Made by a program: the position numbers and the translations under genes. Below, piece by piece: positions 9,197 to 18,011 of a DNA stretch of 64,000 nucleotides; positions within the stretch are counted from its first letter, which is position 1, and each line of letters begins with the position of its first letter. The notes below the pieces were generated by a model, which was not told the DNA's origin, did no database searches, and saw nothing but the letters and a program-made list of their open reading frames with translations. This DNA is from JAWKRB01 sp041389885 (GTDB taxonomy: Bacteria > Myxococcota_A > Polyangia > Polyangiales > Ga0077539), in NCBI GenBank assembly GCA_041389885.1, contig JAWKRB010000023.1, forward strand, positions 62,001 through 126,000, read 5' to 3'.

Positions 9197-9793
9197 ATGC
9201 GAGCCTCGATGCAGCGAATGGGAGTTCTGTTGGCGCTTCTGGCGGCGGGGTGCGCGGTGCCGCTGGGCGCTCCGCTGCGGCTCCCCCCGGCGAGCGCGCC
9301 GCTGGAGCTTCGCGCGGCGACCTACCACACGCACTCGGCCTCGCTGCGCGCGAGCCTCTGGCGCTCGTGGCGGGTGCGCTTCGGCGACGAGCCCGAGGAC
9401 CTCTCGCTCCGAGAGGCGAGGCCCACGCTAGAGAACGCCCCCGAGGCGACGTCGATCCTCCACGAGCGCGACCGGCAGGTGACCCTGGGCTGGGGCCTCG
9501 TCGGCGGAGGCGGCGCGCTGACCGTGGCGGGCGCGCTCCTGCTCCCGCTCACCCTCACCGACGGCGGGCGAGACAGCGCGATCTCTCCGGTGATCCCTGC
9601 GGTGAGCTCCCTCGCGGGCCTGGTGCTGGTCCTGGTGGGAACGATGATCGGCGGCGCCGCCGAGCCCAGGGTCACCTTCGCGGTCGAGGCGTACAACCGC
9701 TGGCTCTGGGACGCGCTGCACCTCCCGCGGGGCGCGAGCGCGCCGGTCGCGCCGGTCGCACCAGGAACGCTCGCGCCGTGGACGGAGCGCTGA
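9197..9793 (+). CDS. Putative lipoprotein with two membrane segments
   Basis: The protein (198 residues) begins MRASMQRMGVLLALLAAGC, with a lipobox LLAAGC; a second in-frame ATG seven residues in could also serve. The middle contains two hydrophobic, Gly/Leu-rich segments, LVGGGGALTVAGALLLPL (about residues 102-119) and IPAVSSLAGLVLVLVGTM (about 133-150), separated by a short polar loop. The N-terminal region between Cys and the first segment is Arg-rich and polar. No domain family is recognised. It is divergent from the lipoprotein at 8152-9114 and is followed by a long non-coding stretch with a 128-bp inverted repeat. Confidence 0.65.
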   Translation: MRASMQRMGVLLALLAAGCAVPLGAPLRLPPASAPLELRAATYHTHSASLRASLWRSWRVRFGDEPEDLSLREARPTLENAPEATSILHERDRQVTLGWGLVGGGGALTVAGALLLPLTLTDGGRDSAISPVIPAVSSLAGLVLVLVGTMIGGAAEPRVTFAVEAYNRWLWDALHLPRGASAPVAPVAPGTLAPWTER

Positions 9794-9896
9794 CCCGAGC
9801 GCGTCGCGCGGATGTTCTCTCGCGACTTCGCCCCATCGCGCGGGCGAACTCTTCGCAGGAGTGGGGAAGGGCTGCCGCTTGAGCCGGTGGCCCTCT

Positions 9897-10264
9897 CGCC
9901 CCCTTTCAAGGTCTCACCCGAGTCTGGATGGACGTGAGAACTCCGGGGTGTCGCCCCCTGTCGCAGCGCGGGGTCCGAGGCTCACCCCGGGCACCTCAAG
10001 GGGTCACACCGCCTTCGCGGTGTGCAGGCTGCGAGCGGCGACGCATCGCGAGCTCGGTGTTCAGCTCTGTTGCCATCTCGCATCGGAGGCGTGCGGTTGG
10101 CTGCGTCGTCCTGCGCCTCGGCGCGACCTCCCCGGCCACACCGCGAAGGCGGTGTGACCCCTTGAGGTGCCCGGGGTGAGCCTCGGACCCCGCGCTGCGA
10201 CAGGGGGCGACACCCCGGAGTTCTCACGTCCATCCAGACTCGGGTGAGACCTTGAAAGGGGGCG
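9897..10264. repeat. Perfect 128-bp inverted repeat with 112-bp spacer
   Basis: Positions 9897-10024 are the exact reverse complement of 10137-10264, base for base over 128 positions. The arms include the words GGTCTCACCCGAGTCTGGAT and CACACCGCGAAGGCGGTGTG-like inner ends, so the inner tips are themselves palindromic. No gene is supported in the arms or spacer. The structure ends 100 bases before the menF start. Confidence 0.97.
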
Positions 10265-10364
10265 TCACCCTCTCTCAACCACCCACGACGCGCCGAGAGA
10301 GGGGCTGCACGCGTCGCATCGGTCTTGACCTCGCCCGCGGACGGGTCCACGGAGAGTCCCGCTC

Positions 10365-11609
10365 GTGAACGCACCCCTCGTCGCGCACACCGTCCCGCTC
10401 GGTGACCTCTCTCCCGAGGCGCTCCTCGACGCGCCCGGCGCCGCGCCCCGCGGCTATTTCGCCGACGACCGCGGCGAGACCGCCTGGCTCGGCGCCGCGC
10501 GCAGCGTCGAGGCCCACGACCTCTCCGCGCTCTCCGCGCTGACCCTCGGCGCGTGGGAGGGGGTGCCCGAGCGCGACGTTCCTCCCCGCGCCTTCGTCGT
10601 CGCGCGCTTCACCGACGACCCCCGAGAGCGCACCGATTCCGCATGGCGAGAGGCCCCCGGCGCGCGCTGGGTGCTCCCGCGACTCACCGTCACCCGTGCG
10701 CGCGGCGAGACCGTCGCGCGCTGGCTGCTCCCGCCCGGCGAGCGCCCGCCCCCGCTCTCGATCGCCGCCCCCGCAGACCCGCCGCCCTCGGGCGTCGAGG
10801 TGCGCGAGGGCTCCCGCGAGGCGTGGGTCGCGCTGGTCGAGGCTGCCTTGCGCGAGATGTCCTCGGGGGGGGCGGAGAAGCTCGTGGCCGCGCGGCGCGT
10901 CGAGCTCCATCGCGCGGGGGGGTGGAGGGTGTCGTCCCTGCTCCGCGCGCTGGCCTCGCGCAGCTCCCCCGGCGGCGCGCGCTTCTCGTGCTCGCACGGC
11001 GCGCTGACCTTCCTCGGCGCGACGCCCGAGACCCTCCTCGCACGCGACGGCGCCACGCTCACCACCGAGGCCCTCGCCGGATCGCTCCCCCGCGACCCCT
11101 CCCGCGACGACCTCGACCGCGCCGCCCTCCTCGCCAGCGACAAGGACCGCCGGGAGCACGACCACGTCACCCGCATGATCCTCCGCACGATCGCGCCCTG
11201 GTGCGCCCGGGTGGAGGTGTCTGACCGCCCCGAGGTGCGCTCGCTGCGAACGCTCCATCACCTCTGCACGCCCATCACCGCCGCGCTGCGAGACGACGCG
11301 CCCGGCGCCCTCGCCATGGCCGCGGCGCTGCACCCCACGCCCGCCGTCGCCGGCGCGCCCGTCGCGAAGGCCGCGGCGTGGATCCGCGCGCACGAGACAC
11401 ACCCCCGCGGCTGGTACGCCGGCGCCGTGGGGTGGTGCGACGCGCGGGGAGACGGGCGCTTCACCGTGGCGATTCGCTCGGCGGCGCTGCGCGAAGACCG
11501 CGCGTGGGTCTACGCCGGCGCGGGCCTCGTGCTCGGCTCAGACCCCGCGAAGGAGTGGGAAGAGACGGCGGTGAAGATGGCCATGATGCGCGAGGTGTTG
11601 GGCGCGTGA
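10365..11609 (+). CDS. menF: Isochorismate synthase MenF
   Basis: The enzyme converts chorismate to isochorismate, the first committed step of menaquinone synthesis. The C-terminal two thirds is the chorismate-binding fold: EKLVAARRVELHRAG, GGARFSCSHGALTFLGATPE, LTTEALAGSLPRD, REHDHVTRMIL and KEWEETAVKMAMM are all characteristic. The 414-residue length fits the family. The start is a GTG at 10365 and no closer RBS-backed alternative is evident. Its TGA overlaps the menD GTG by four bases (GTGA at 11606-11609). Because chorismate-using relatives (salicylate and anthranilate synthase subunit I) share the fold, the MenF call leans on the adjacent menD and menH. Confidence 0.9.
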   Translation: MNAPLVAHTVPLGDLSPEALLDAPGAAPRGYFADDRGETAWLGAARSVEAHDLSALSALTLGAWEGVPERDVPPRAFVVARFTDDPRERTDSAWREAPGARWVLPRLTVTRARGETVARWLLPPGERPPPLSIAAPADPPPSGVEVREGSREAWVALVEAALREMSSGGAEKLVAARRVELHRAGGWRVSSLLRALASRSSPGGARFSCSHGALTFLGATPETLLARDGATLTTEALAGSLPRDPSRDDLDRAALLASDKDRREHDHVTRMILRTIAPWCARVEVSDRPEVRSLRTLHHLCTPITAALRDDAPGALAMAAALHPTPAVAGAPVAKAAAWIRAHETHPRGWYAGAVGWCDARGDGRFTVAIRSAALREDRAWVYAGAGLVLGSDPAKEWEETAVKMAMMREVLGA

Positions 11610-13345
11610 GCACGAACCTCCACAGCGCCTGGGCGGCCCTCTTCGTGCGCGCGCTCGTGCAGTCGGGCGTGCGAGACATCGTGATCTCGCCGGGGTCGCG
11701 CTCCACCCCGCTCTGCCTCGCCGCCGCGCAGACCCCAGGGCTCCGCGCGCACAACCACGTCGACGAGCGCGTCGCGGCCTTCTTCGCCCTGGGCCTCGCC
11801 CGCGCGACCCGAAGCCCCGTCGCCCTGCTCTGCACCTCGGGGACCGCAGGCGCCCACTGGCTCCCCGCCGTCATCGAGGCGTCGCAGGCCTTTCACCCCC
11901 TCGTGCTCCTCACCGCCGACCGCCCCTGGGAGGCCTACGACTGCGCCGCGCCGCAGACCATCGACCAGACCGACCTCTTCGGGCGCTACGTGCGCCACCG
12001 CGCCGAGCTCGGGCTCCCTGATCCCAGCGACGGGGCCCTGCGCGCGGTCGTGCGCGTCGCCGCCCAGAGCGCGCACCGCGCGATGTGGCCCACGCCCGGA
12101 CCGGTGCACGTCAACGCGCGCTTTCGAAAGCCCCTCGAGCCCGTCGCCGTCGAGGTCCCCGAGCCGTGGGCGGACCTCGTTCGATCCCTCTCTGCCCCAA
12201 GGGTCTACGCCGCATCGCCCCCTCCGCCTGGGGCCGCCGTCGAGGCCCTCGCCGACGCCATCGCGCGCCACCCACGGGGCTTCATCGCCTGCGGTCCGAG
12301 CGTGGGGGCGTCGGTCTTTCACCACGCGCGGGCCCTCGCCGAGGCCGCGGGCTATCCCCTCCTCGCGGAGAGCACCAGCGGCGCGCGCTTCGGTCACGGC
12401 GGCGACGCGCTCGATCTGGTGTTGCGGAGCCGGGGCTTTCGCGCGGCGCACGCGCCGACGCTGGTGATCGAGCTGGGCCTGACGCCGACCTCGGCGTCGT
12501 ACGCGTCCTGGTCGGCGCAGCACGCCGCCGAGCGCTGGCTGATCGCGCCGCAGGCATGGCCCGACCCGCAGGGCGGATGCGCGGCCCGCGTCTTCGCCGA
12601 CGACGCCCTGCTCCCCGCGGTGATCGCGCAGCTCACCCCGCGGGGCGCGAGCGCGTGGCGCGACGACTTCGCCGTGGCCGAGTCGATCGCCGCGGCTCAC
12701 GCGCGAGCGGTCCTCGACGACGGCGCGCTGCACGAGCTCCACCTCGCCGCAGACCTCGCCGCGGCGCTACGAGACGGCGACGCGCTGATGGTGGGCAACA
12801 GCATGCCCGTGCGCGACCTCGACGTGTTCGCCCGCGCAGACGCGCGCATCGACGTGCACCACCAGCGCGGCGCCAGCGGCATCGACGGCACCGTCGCGGG
12901 CGCGTCGGGGCTCCGCGCGGCGCTCCCCGAGGACCGCAGGGTCGCGGCGCTCCTCGGCGACATCACCCTGCTCCACGACCTCGGTGGGCTCAACGCCGCG
13001 CGGGGCGCGACGGCGCCGCTGGTGATCGTCGCGGTGCAGAACGGCGGCGGGCAGATCTTCGCGCAGCTCCCGCTCGGCCGTCAGGGCGCCGAAGGCCCTC
13101 TCTCCCAAGCGTTTCAAGATCACTTCATCACGCCGCAGGGCGTGCGCTTCGAGGGCGCGGCGGCGATGTTCGGGCTCGCCTACCGCCTCGTGCGCACCCG
13201 CGCCGAGTACGCCGACGCGCTACGCGAGGGGCTCTCGCGCCCCGGCGCGACGCTGATCGAGGCCGAGGTCCCCCCCGACGACGCCACCCGCCGACGCGCG
13301 TCGCTCACCCGCGCGCTCTGCGCCGAGCTCGACGCGCGGTGGTGA
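11606..13345 (+). CDS. menD: 2-succinyl-5-enolpyruvyl-6-hydroxy-3-cyclohexene-1-carboxylate synthase MenD
   Basis: This thiamine-diphosphate enzyme joins isochorismate and 2-oxoglutarate to form SEPHCHC. The N-terminal domain shows RDIVISPGSRSTPLCLAA and HVDERVAAFFALGLAR, including the conserved cofactor-activating Glu. The C-terminal PP domain has the ThDP-binding segment LLGDITLLHDLGGLN and the following QNGGGQIF. I chose the GTG at 11606, giving 579 residues, because it starts STNLHSAWAALFVRALV as in other MenD proteins; the frame is open further upstream inside menF. The start overlaps the menF stop and the stop overlaps the menH start, so the three genes are translationally coupled. Confidence 0.95.
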   Translation: MSTNLHSAWAALFVRALVQSGVRDIVISPGSRSTPLCLAAAQTPGLRAHNHVDERVAAFFALGLARATRSPVALLCTSGTAGAHWLPAVIEASQAFHPLVLLTADRPWEAYDCAAPQTIDQTDLFGRYVRHRAELGLPDPSDGALRAVVRVAAQSAHRAMWPTPGPVHVNARFRKPLEPVAVEVPEPWADLVRSLSAPRVYAASPPPPGAAVEALADAIARHPRGFIACGPSVGASVFHHARALAEAAGYPLLAESTSGARFGHGGDALDLVLRSRGFRAAHAPTLVIELGLTPTSASYASWSAQHAAERWLIAPQAWPDPQGGCAARVFADDALLPAVIAQLTPRGASAWRDDFAVAESIAAAHARAVLDDGALHELHLAADLAAALRDGDALMVGNSMPVRDLDVFARADARIDVHHQRGASGIDGTVAGASGLRAALPEDRRVAALLGDITLLHDLGGLNAARGATAPLVIVAVQNGGGQIFAQLPLGRQGAEGPLSQAFQDHFITPQGVRFEGAAAMFGLAYRLVRTRAEYADALREGLSRPGATLIEAEVPPDDATRRRASLTRALCAELDARW

Positions 13346-14238
13346 CGCTCGCGCTGCACGGCTTTCTCGGCGCGCCGGCGATGTGGGCGGGCCTGGAGGG
13401 CGAGCTCGTCGCCCCGTGGTCCCCAGGGCACGGACCCTCGCCCGCGCCCCTGGAGCAAGACGATTTCAACGCCGTGGTCGACGCGCTGGCGGCGCGCTAC
13501 CTCCCGGTCGGAGGGGCGAGGGTGGTGGGATACTCCCTGGGCGGGCGCCTGGCGCTGGCGCTGGCGCTGCGGCACCCCGCGCGGGTGCGCGAGGCGGTGC
13601 TCATCGGGGCCACGCCCGGGTTGAAGACCGAGGCCGAACGCCGCGCCCGCCGCGCGTCAGACGAGGCGCTCGCGGAGTCACTCTTTCGCGACGGGCTCGT
13701 GCGCTTCGTCGACGCGTGGGAGGCGCTGCCGCTCTTCGCGACGCAGCGCGCGCTGCCCGTGTCCCTCCAGGCGCGACGTCGCGCCGAGCGCCTGGGGCAC
13801 ACCGTCGAGGGCCTCGCGGGGTCGCTGCGGGTGCTGGGCACGGGCGCGATGCCTTCGCTCTGGGACGCGCTGCCGGGCTGCGAGGTGCCGCTGCGGTGGG
13901 TCACCGGGGCCCTCGACGAGAAGTTCACGGCGATCGCGCGGGAGGCGTGCGCGGTGTGCCCCGCGGCGACGCACACGGTGGTGCCGGGCGCGGGGCACGA
14001 CGTGGTGCTGGAGCGGGGGGTGGGCGAGGTGTTCCTCCACCCCTGCCCCCTCCTCCATAGGCGTTGCCGATGGAGGAGGGCTGCGATGTGCGGGATGTGC
14101 AGCGTCCGCTGTCTCCGTCTTCGCGACTCCCATCCCACGCATCGCAGCCCTCCTCCATCGGCAACGCCTATGGAGGAGGGGGCAGGGGTGGAGGGAGCGG
14201 TCGCACAGGTAACGGTGATACCGTCGTCCCCGCGATGA
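13342..14238 (+). CDS. menH: 2-succinyl-6-hydroxy-2,4-cyclohexadiene-1-carboxylate synthase MenH
   Basis: An alpha/beta-hydrolase that removes pyruvate from SEPHCHC to give SHCHC. The nucleophile elbow GYSLGGRLALALAL holds the Ser, and GAGHDVVLERG near residue 218 holds the His. The GTG at 13342 overlaps the menD stop by four bases. The true enzyme-like part ends near residue 235; about 60 more residues are read through a pair of palindromic repeats (14034-14194), so the C-terminus has been extended by repeat invasion. The TGA at 14236-14238 overlaps the next start. The extension is rich in Arg, Ser and Pro and is unlikely to be folded. Confidence 0.85.
   Translation: MTLALHGFLGAPAMWAGLEGELVAPWSPGHGPSPAPLEQDDFNAVVDALAARYLPVGGARVVGYSLGGRLALALALRHPARVREAVLIGATPGLKTEAERRARRASDEALAESLFRDGLVRFVDAWEALPLFATQRALPVSLQARRRAERLGHTVEGLAGSLRVLGTGAMPSLWDALPGCEVPLRWVTGALDEKFTAIAREACAVCPAATHTVVPGAGHDVVLERGVGEVFLHPCPLLHRRCRWRRAAMCGMCSVRCLRLRDSHPTHRSPPPSATPMEEGAGVEGAVAQVTVIPSSPR
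14034..14194. repeat. Paired palindromic repeat (BIME-like), copy 1
   Basis: Two 55-base arms, 14034-14088 and 14140-14194, are reverse complements around a 51-base spacer. Each arm contains a CCTCCTCCAT...ATGGAGGAGG palindrome. The structure lies inside the 3' end of menH. Related pairs are at 25864-26048 and 59155-59344. Confidence 0.9.
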
Positions 14239-14807
14239 TCGAGCGAGCGACGCGGTTCGGGCACCCCACGGGCGAAGACCCCGACACCGGGGAGCGCTTC
14301 GTGTTCTTCTGGCAGAAGCAGTCGGTCTTCTCGCAGTGGCACCGCGCCGAGTTCACCCACCGCGGCGAGCGCTTCGTCACCGCCGAGCAGTGGATGATGG
14401 CCGCCAAGGCCAGGGTCTTCGGCGACGAGGCCACCCGCGCGGAGATCCTCGCGACCGAAGACCCGGCGGAGCAGAAAGCCCTGGGGCGCAAGGTGATCGG
14501 ATTCGACAAGGCGGTCTGGGACGCGCGCTCCTTCGGGGTGGTGTACCTGGGCAACGCGCTGAAGTTCGAGGACGAGGGGCGCCGCGGGGTGCTCCTCGCG
14601 ACGGCGGGGTGCACCCTGGTCGAGGCGTCTCCCGTCGACCGCATCTGGGGCATCGGCCTCGCGGCCGAAGACGAGCTCGCGCACCGCCGGGCGAGCTGGC
14701 GCGGAGAGAACCGCCTGGGCGCGGTGCTCAACGCCCTCCGCGAAGACCTCCGCGCGGGCGTCGCGGACGAGCGGGTCAGGGACTACTTCGCCTCGACGGG
14801 CGCGTAG
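14235..14807 (+). CDS. NADAR/YbiA-type N-glycosidase
   Basis: The 190-residue protein belongs to the NADAR superfamily (COG3236, DUF1768), whose members hydrolyse N-glycosidic bonds, for example in reactive riboflavin-pathway intermediates, and in some cases remove ADP-ribose from DNA. Characteristic segments are FFWQKQSVFSQWHRAEF, TAEQWMMAAKARVFGD, GFDKAVWDARSFGVVYLGN and PVDRIWGIGLAAED, with the conserved W-x-x-x-K and D-x-x-W-G-I-G patterns. The ATG at 14235 overlaps the menH stop as ATGA. That places it in the men transcript, six bases ahead of the histidine kinase. Its physiological substrate cannot be told from sequence. Confidence 0.88.
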   Translation: MIERATRFGHPTGEDPDTGERFVFFWQKQSVFSQWHRAEFTHRGERFVTAEQWMMAAKARVFGDEATRAEILATEDPAEQKALGRKVIGFDKAVWDARSFGVVYLGNALKFEDEGRRGVLLATAGCTLVEASPVDRIWGIGLAAEDELAHRRASWRGENRLGAVLNALREDLRAGVADERVRDYFASTGA

Positions 14808-14813
14808 CCCTCG

Positions 14814-16976
14814 ATGGATTTCTCCCTCTGGACGCCGCTGATCTCGGCGCTCCTCGCCGCGGCCATCGCGGTGAAGGTGACGCTCCGGAGCCGCAAGCGC
14901 CGCGCGCACTGGCTCTTCGTGATGTTCGCGGGCAACGTCGCGGTCTGGTACCTCGCGTCGTTCATCGAGGCGCAGACGGGCAACGCGCGGGTGCTCGGGC
15001 GCATCACGGCGCTCATGGCGATCCTGCTGCCGCAGACGGGCGTGCGCTTTCTGCGGGCGTTTCAGATCGACTCGCCCGAGCACAGCGCGAACCTCAACCG
15101 CACCGCGGGGTGGCTCGCGCTGCCGATGCTCGCGGCGGTGGCGTCGCCGTGGTTCACCATGCGCGCGCCGGGCGCGGTGATTCGCGCGGCGATCCTGGCC
15201 TACGTCGTGGGGCTGCTCATCGCCGCGGTGAGCGCGCTGTACACCCGCGGCAAGTCGTCCCCATCACGGCAGGACCGCCGCCGCGCGCTCTACCTCACGG
15301 GCCTCGGCGTGGCCGCGACGCTGATCACCACCGCCGACCTCGTGCCCTTCATCGCCAAGGCCGTGGGGACCACGAACCTCCCGCCCGTGGGGTCGATCCT
15401 CGTGCTCGCGGTGCTGTACCTCTTCTCCGAGGTCATCGACCGCCGCAGGGTGCTCGACCTCTACGAGCTCACGGGCCGCTTCGCCGTGCTCACCGCCCTC
15501 GCCCTCGTGCTCGCGGGGACCTACTACACCCTGGTCGACTGGCAGGTCTCCCGCGGCCTCCCCCAAGGGGGAAACCCCTATTTCCTCAACGCCATCGTCG
15601 CCTCGCTGGTGATCCTGATCCTCTTCGACCCGGTGCGCGCGAAGGCGGAGCAGTACGTGGGTCGGGTGTTCTTCTCCGAGCGCTACGACCTCGAGCGCGC
15701 GGTGGGACTTCTGCGTCGGCGGCTCCAGCACGTGCTCGACCTCACGGGCATGGCCGAGACGCTCCTCGGCGGCCTCGAGGCCTCGCGGCGGGTGACCGTC
15801 GGCGCGGTGTGGCTGGTCGACGCCGACCGGCGCTCCCTCGAGCTGCTCTACGGCATCGGCGGCGAGCACCGAAAGCGCGTCGACCTCGCGGCGCTGCGCG
15901 CGCTCATCGAGCACCTGCGGGGCAACGTCCCTGCGCTGCGCGGGCTCCTCGCGCGGGAGATCGAAGACCGCCAGGAGCTGCAAGAGAGCCGCGACGCCGA
16001 GCAGCTCGCGGAGGTGATCCGGGGGATGGAGACGCTCGGGGGCAGCGTGGTCCTCGCGCTCACGGCCGAGAGCGGAGACCTCTTGGGGCTGGTCTCGCTC
16101 GACGACGAGCGCGTGCGCGACCCGTACTCGGTCGAAGACGCGCGGCTCTTCGAGGGCGTCGTCGCGCAGGCCGCGATCGTGGTCGAGAACTCGCGGCTGC
16201 ACACCCGCTTGAAAGAGCGCGACCGCCTCGCCGCGATGGGCGAGATGGCCGCGGGGCTCGCGCACGAGATCCGCAACCCCCTCGGGAGCATCAAGGCCGC
16301 CGCGCAGTTCATCGACGGCGTCGGCGGCGCGAGCGCGCAGCAGAAGGAGTTCCTCGGGATCATCGTCGAAGAGGTCGGGCGGCTGAACCGCGTGGTCAGC
16401 TCGTTCCTCGACTACGCGCGGCCGTATCAGGGCAATCCCTCGCTGGGCGACCCCCGCGAGGTGATCGAGCGCACGCTGCAGCTCGCCCGCGCGGACCTCC
16501 CCGCGGGCACCAAACTCGACGTGCAGCTCCCCGACGCGCTCCCCGACGTGCGCGTCGACTCGGAGCACCTGCGCCAGGTGCTCTTGAACCTCGTGCGCAA
16601 CGCCAGCGAGGCGATGCAGGGCGAGGGCACCGTGGTGGTGAGCGCGAGGGCCCGCGGCGGCGCGACGATCTCCGAGCCCGGCGCGTCGGAGCGCCCGAGC
16701 ACGGTGGAGATCCTCGTGCGAGACACGGGTCCGGGCATCGCGGCCTCGGTGAGGAACAACCTCTTCATCCCCTTCGCGACGACGAAGGAGAAGGGCACCG
16801 GGCTGGGCCTCGCGATCTCGCACCGGCTCGTCGAGTCGGCCGGCGGGCGCCTCGAGGTGCGAAGCTCTGACAAGACCGGGACCACCTTCGCCATCGTGCT
16901 CCCCGTGGCGAGTCGGCTCTCGCTGGTCCCTCCCGGCGACGCGACGATGAGCGCCGAGCCGAGCGCCCTGGGCTGA
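14814..16976 (+). CDS. Membrane-bound sensor histidine kinase with GAF-like domain
   Basis: The 720-residue protein has an N-terminal region of about 300 residues with eight or so hydrophobic segments (for example LISALLAAAIAV, LFVMFAGNVAVWYLA, LAYVVGLLIAAVSAL, ALALVLAGTYYTL), resembling the 7TM/histidine kinase N-terminal module. A GAF-like domain follows (about 310-465). The kinase core starts with the H-box GLAHEIRNPLGSI, phospho-acceptor His about residue 484, then the N-box LLNLVRNASEAM and G-boxes VRDTGPGIAA and GTGLGLAIS. No receiver domain or response regulator is adjacent, so its partner is unknown. It follows the NADAR gene by six bases and is followed by the methyltransferase after three. 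Confidence 0.9.
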   Translation: MDFSLWTPLISALLAAAIAVKVTLRSRKRRAHWLFVMFAGNVAVWYLASFIEAQTGNARVLGRITALMAILLPQTGVRFLRAFQIDSPEHSANLNRTAGWLALPMLAAVASPWFTMRAPGAVIRAAILAYVVGLLIAAVSALYTRGKSSPSRQDRRRALYLTGLGVAATLITTADLVPFIAKAVGTTNLPPVGSILVLAVLYLFSEVIDRRRVLDLYELTGRFAVLTALALVLAGTYYTLVDWQVSRGLPQGGNPYFLNAIVASLVILILFDPVRAKAEQYVGRVFFSERYDLERAVGLLRRRLQHVLDLTGMAETLLGGLEASRRVTVGAVWLVDADRRSLELLYGIGGEHRKRVDLAALRALIEHLRGNVPALRGLLAREIEDRQELQESRDAEQLAEVIRGMETLGGSVVLALTAESGDLLGLVSLDDERVRDPYSVEDARLFEGVVAQAAIVVENSRLHTRLKERDRLAAMGEMAAGLAHEIRNPLGSIKAAAQFIDGVGGASAQQKEFLGIIVEEVGRLNRVVSSFLDYARPYQGNPSLGDPREVIERTLQLARADLPAGTKLDVQLPDALPDVRVDSEHLRQVLLNLVRNASEAMQGEGTVVVSARARGGATISEPGASERPSTVEILVRDTGPGIAASVRNNLFIPFATTKEKGTGLGLAISHRLVESAGGRLEVRSSDKTGTTFAIVLPVASRLSLVPPGDATMSAEPSALG

Positions 16977-16979
16977 GCG

Positions 16980-18011
16980 GTGATCAAGTACCTCGGGTCG
17001 AAGCGTCAGCTCGTGGCGGCCATCGTCGAGGCCGTGCGCGCGACGGGGGAGCCCCGCACGGTGCTCGACCTCTTCTCGGGCACCGCGCGCGTGGGCTACG
17101 CGCTCAAGGGCGAAGGGATCAGGGTCATCGCCAACGACCACAACGCCTACGCCGCGTGCCTCGCGCGCTGTTATGTCGAGGCCGACGCCGAGGACCACCT
17201 CGACGACGCCGAGCGCCTCCTGCGCGAGCTCGACGCGCTCCCCGGCCGCGCGGGGTACTTCACCGAGACCTTCTGCGAGCGAGCGCGGTACCTGCACCCC
17301 AAGAACGGCGAGCGCGTCGACGCGATTCGCGAGGCCATCGCGGCCAAGGGCCTCGAGCCCGTGCTCGAGTCGGTGCTGCTCACGTCGCTGATGGAGGCCG
17401 CCGACCGCGTCGACTCCACCACCGGCGTGCAGATGGCCTACCTCAAGCAATGGGCGCCCCGCGCGCACAAGGACCTCGCGCTGCGGGTCCCGGCGTTGCT
17501 TCCGCGGGCGCAGCACGGGAGGTGCGAGGCGATGCAGCGCGAGGCGGTCGACGCCGCCGGCGCGGTCGAGGTCGACGTGGCCTACCTCGACCCGCCCTAC
17601 AACCAGCACAGCTACCTCGGGAACTACCACGTCTGGGAGTCCCTCGTTCGGTGGGACCGCCCCGAGGTCTACGGCGTCGCCTGCAAGCGCGTCGATTGTC
17701 GCGAGCGCCGCAGCGCGTTCAACACCCGCGCGGGCTGCGCGCGCGCGCTCACCGACGTGCTCGGCGCCCTGCGCGCGAAGGCCGTGGTCGCCTCGTTCAG
17801 CGACGAGGGGTACATCCCCCGCGAGGCCATGGAGCGCGCCCTCGCGTCGCTCTGGGGCGGCGCCGCGCGGGTCACCACGGTGGCCTATGACTACAAGCGA
17901 TACGTCGGCGCGCAGATCGGGATCTACAACCCCCAGGGCGAGAAGGTCGGGCGGGTGGGACACCTGAGAAACCGGGAGTTCCTCTTCGTCGCCACGCCCG
18001 CGCGGGGATGA
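16980..18011 (+). CDS. DNA adenine methylase (D12 class)
   Basis: The protein starts MIKYLGSKRQLVAAIVEAV and has the SAM-binding motif I region TVLDLFSGTARVGYALKG, followed by the catalytic motif IV DPPYNQHSYLGNYHVWE, both diagnostic of D12-class N6-adenine methyltransferases. The C-terminal region includes VASFSDEGYIP and YKRYVGAQIGIYN. At 343 residues it is somewhat longer than Dam. The start is a GTG at 16980, three bases after the kinase stop. No restriction endonuclease neighbours it, so it looks like an orphan methylase, but its recognition sequence cannot be deduced. The stop overlaps the next start as ATGA. Confidence 0.88.
   Translation: MIKYLGSKRQLVAAIVEAVRATGEPRTVLDLFSGTARVGYALKGEGIRVIANDHNAYAACLARCYVEADAEDHLDDAERLLRELDALPGRAGYFTETFCERARYLHPKNGERVDAIREAIAAKGLEPVLESVLLTSLMEAADRVDSTTGVQMAYLKQWAPRAHKDLALRVPALLPRAQHGRCEAMQREAVDAAGAVEVDVAYLDPPYNQHSYLGNYHVWESLVRWDRPEVYGVACKRVDCRERRSAFNTRAGCARALTDVLGALRAKAVVASFSDEGYIPREAMERALASLWGGAARVTTVAYDYKRYVGAQIGIYNPQGEKVGRVGHLRNREFLFVATPARG

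Noticed and set aside
8120..9334. Second minus-strand frame of 404 codons over the lipoprotein gene
   Set aside because: It is an Arg/His-rich shadow; the 8152-9114 frame has a signal peptide, linker and normal composition.
15264..17963. Minus-strand open frame of about 900 codons opposite the histidine kinase and methylase
   Set aside because: It is the antisense shadow of GC-rich genes; its translation is rich in Arg, Val, His and Leu and carries no domain, while the plus-strand genes are clear.
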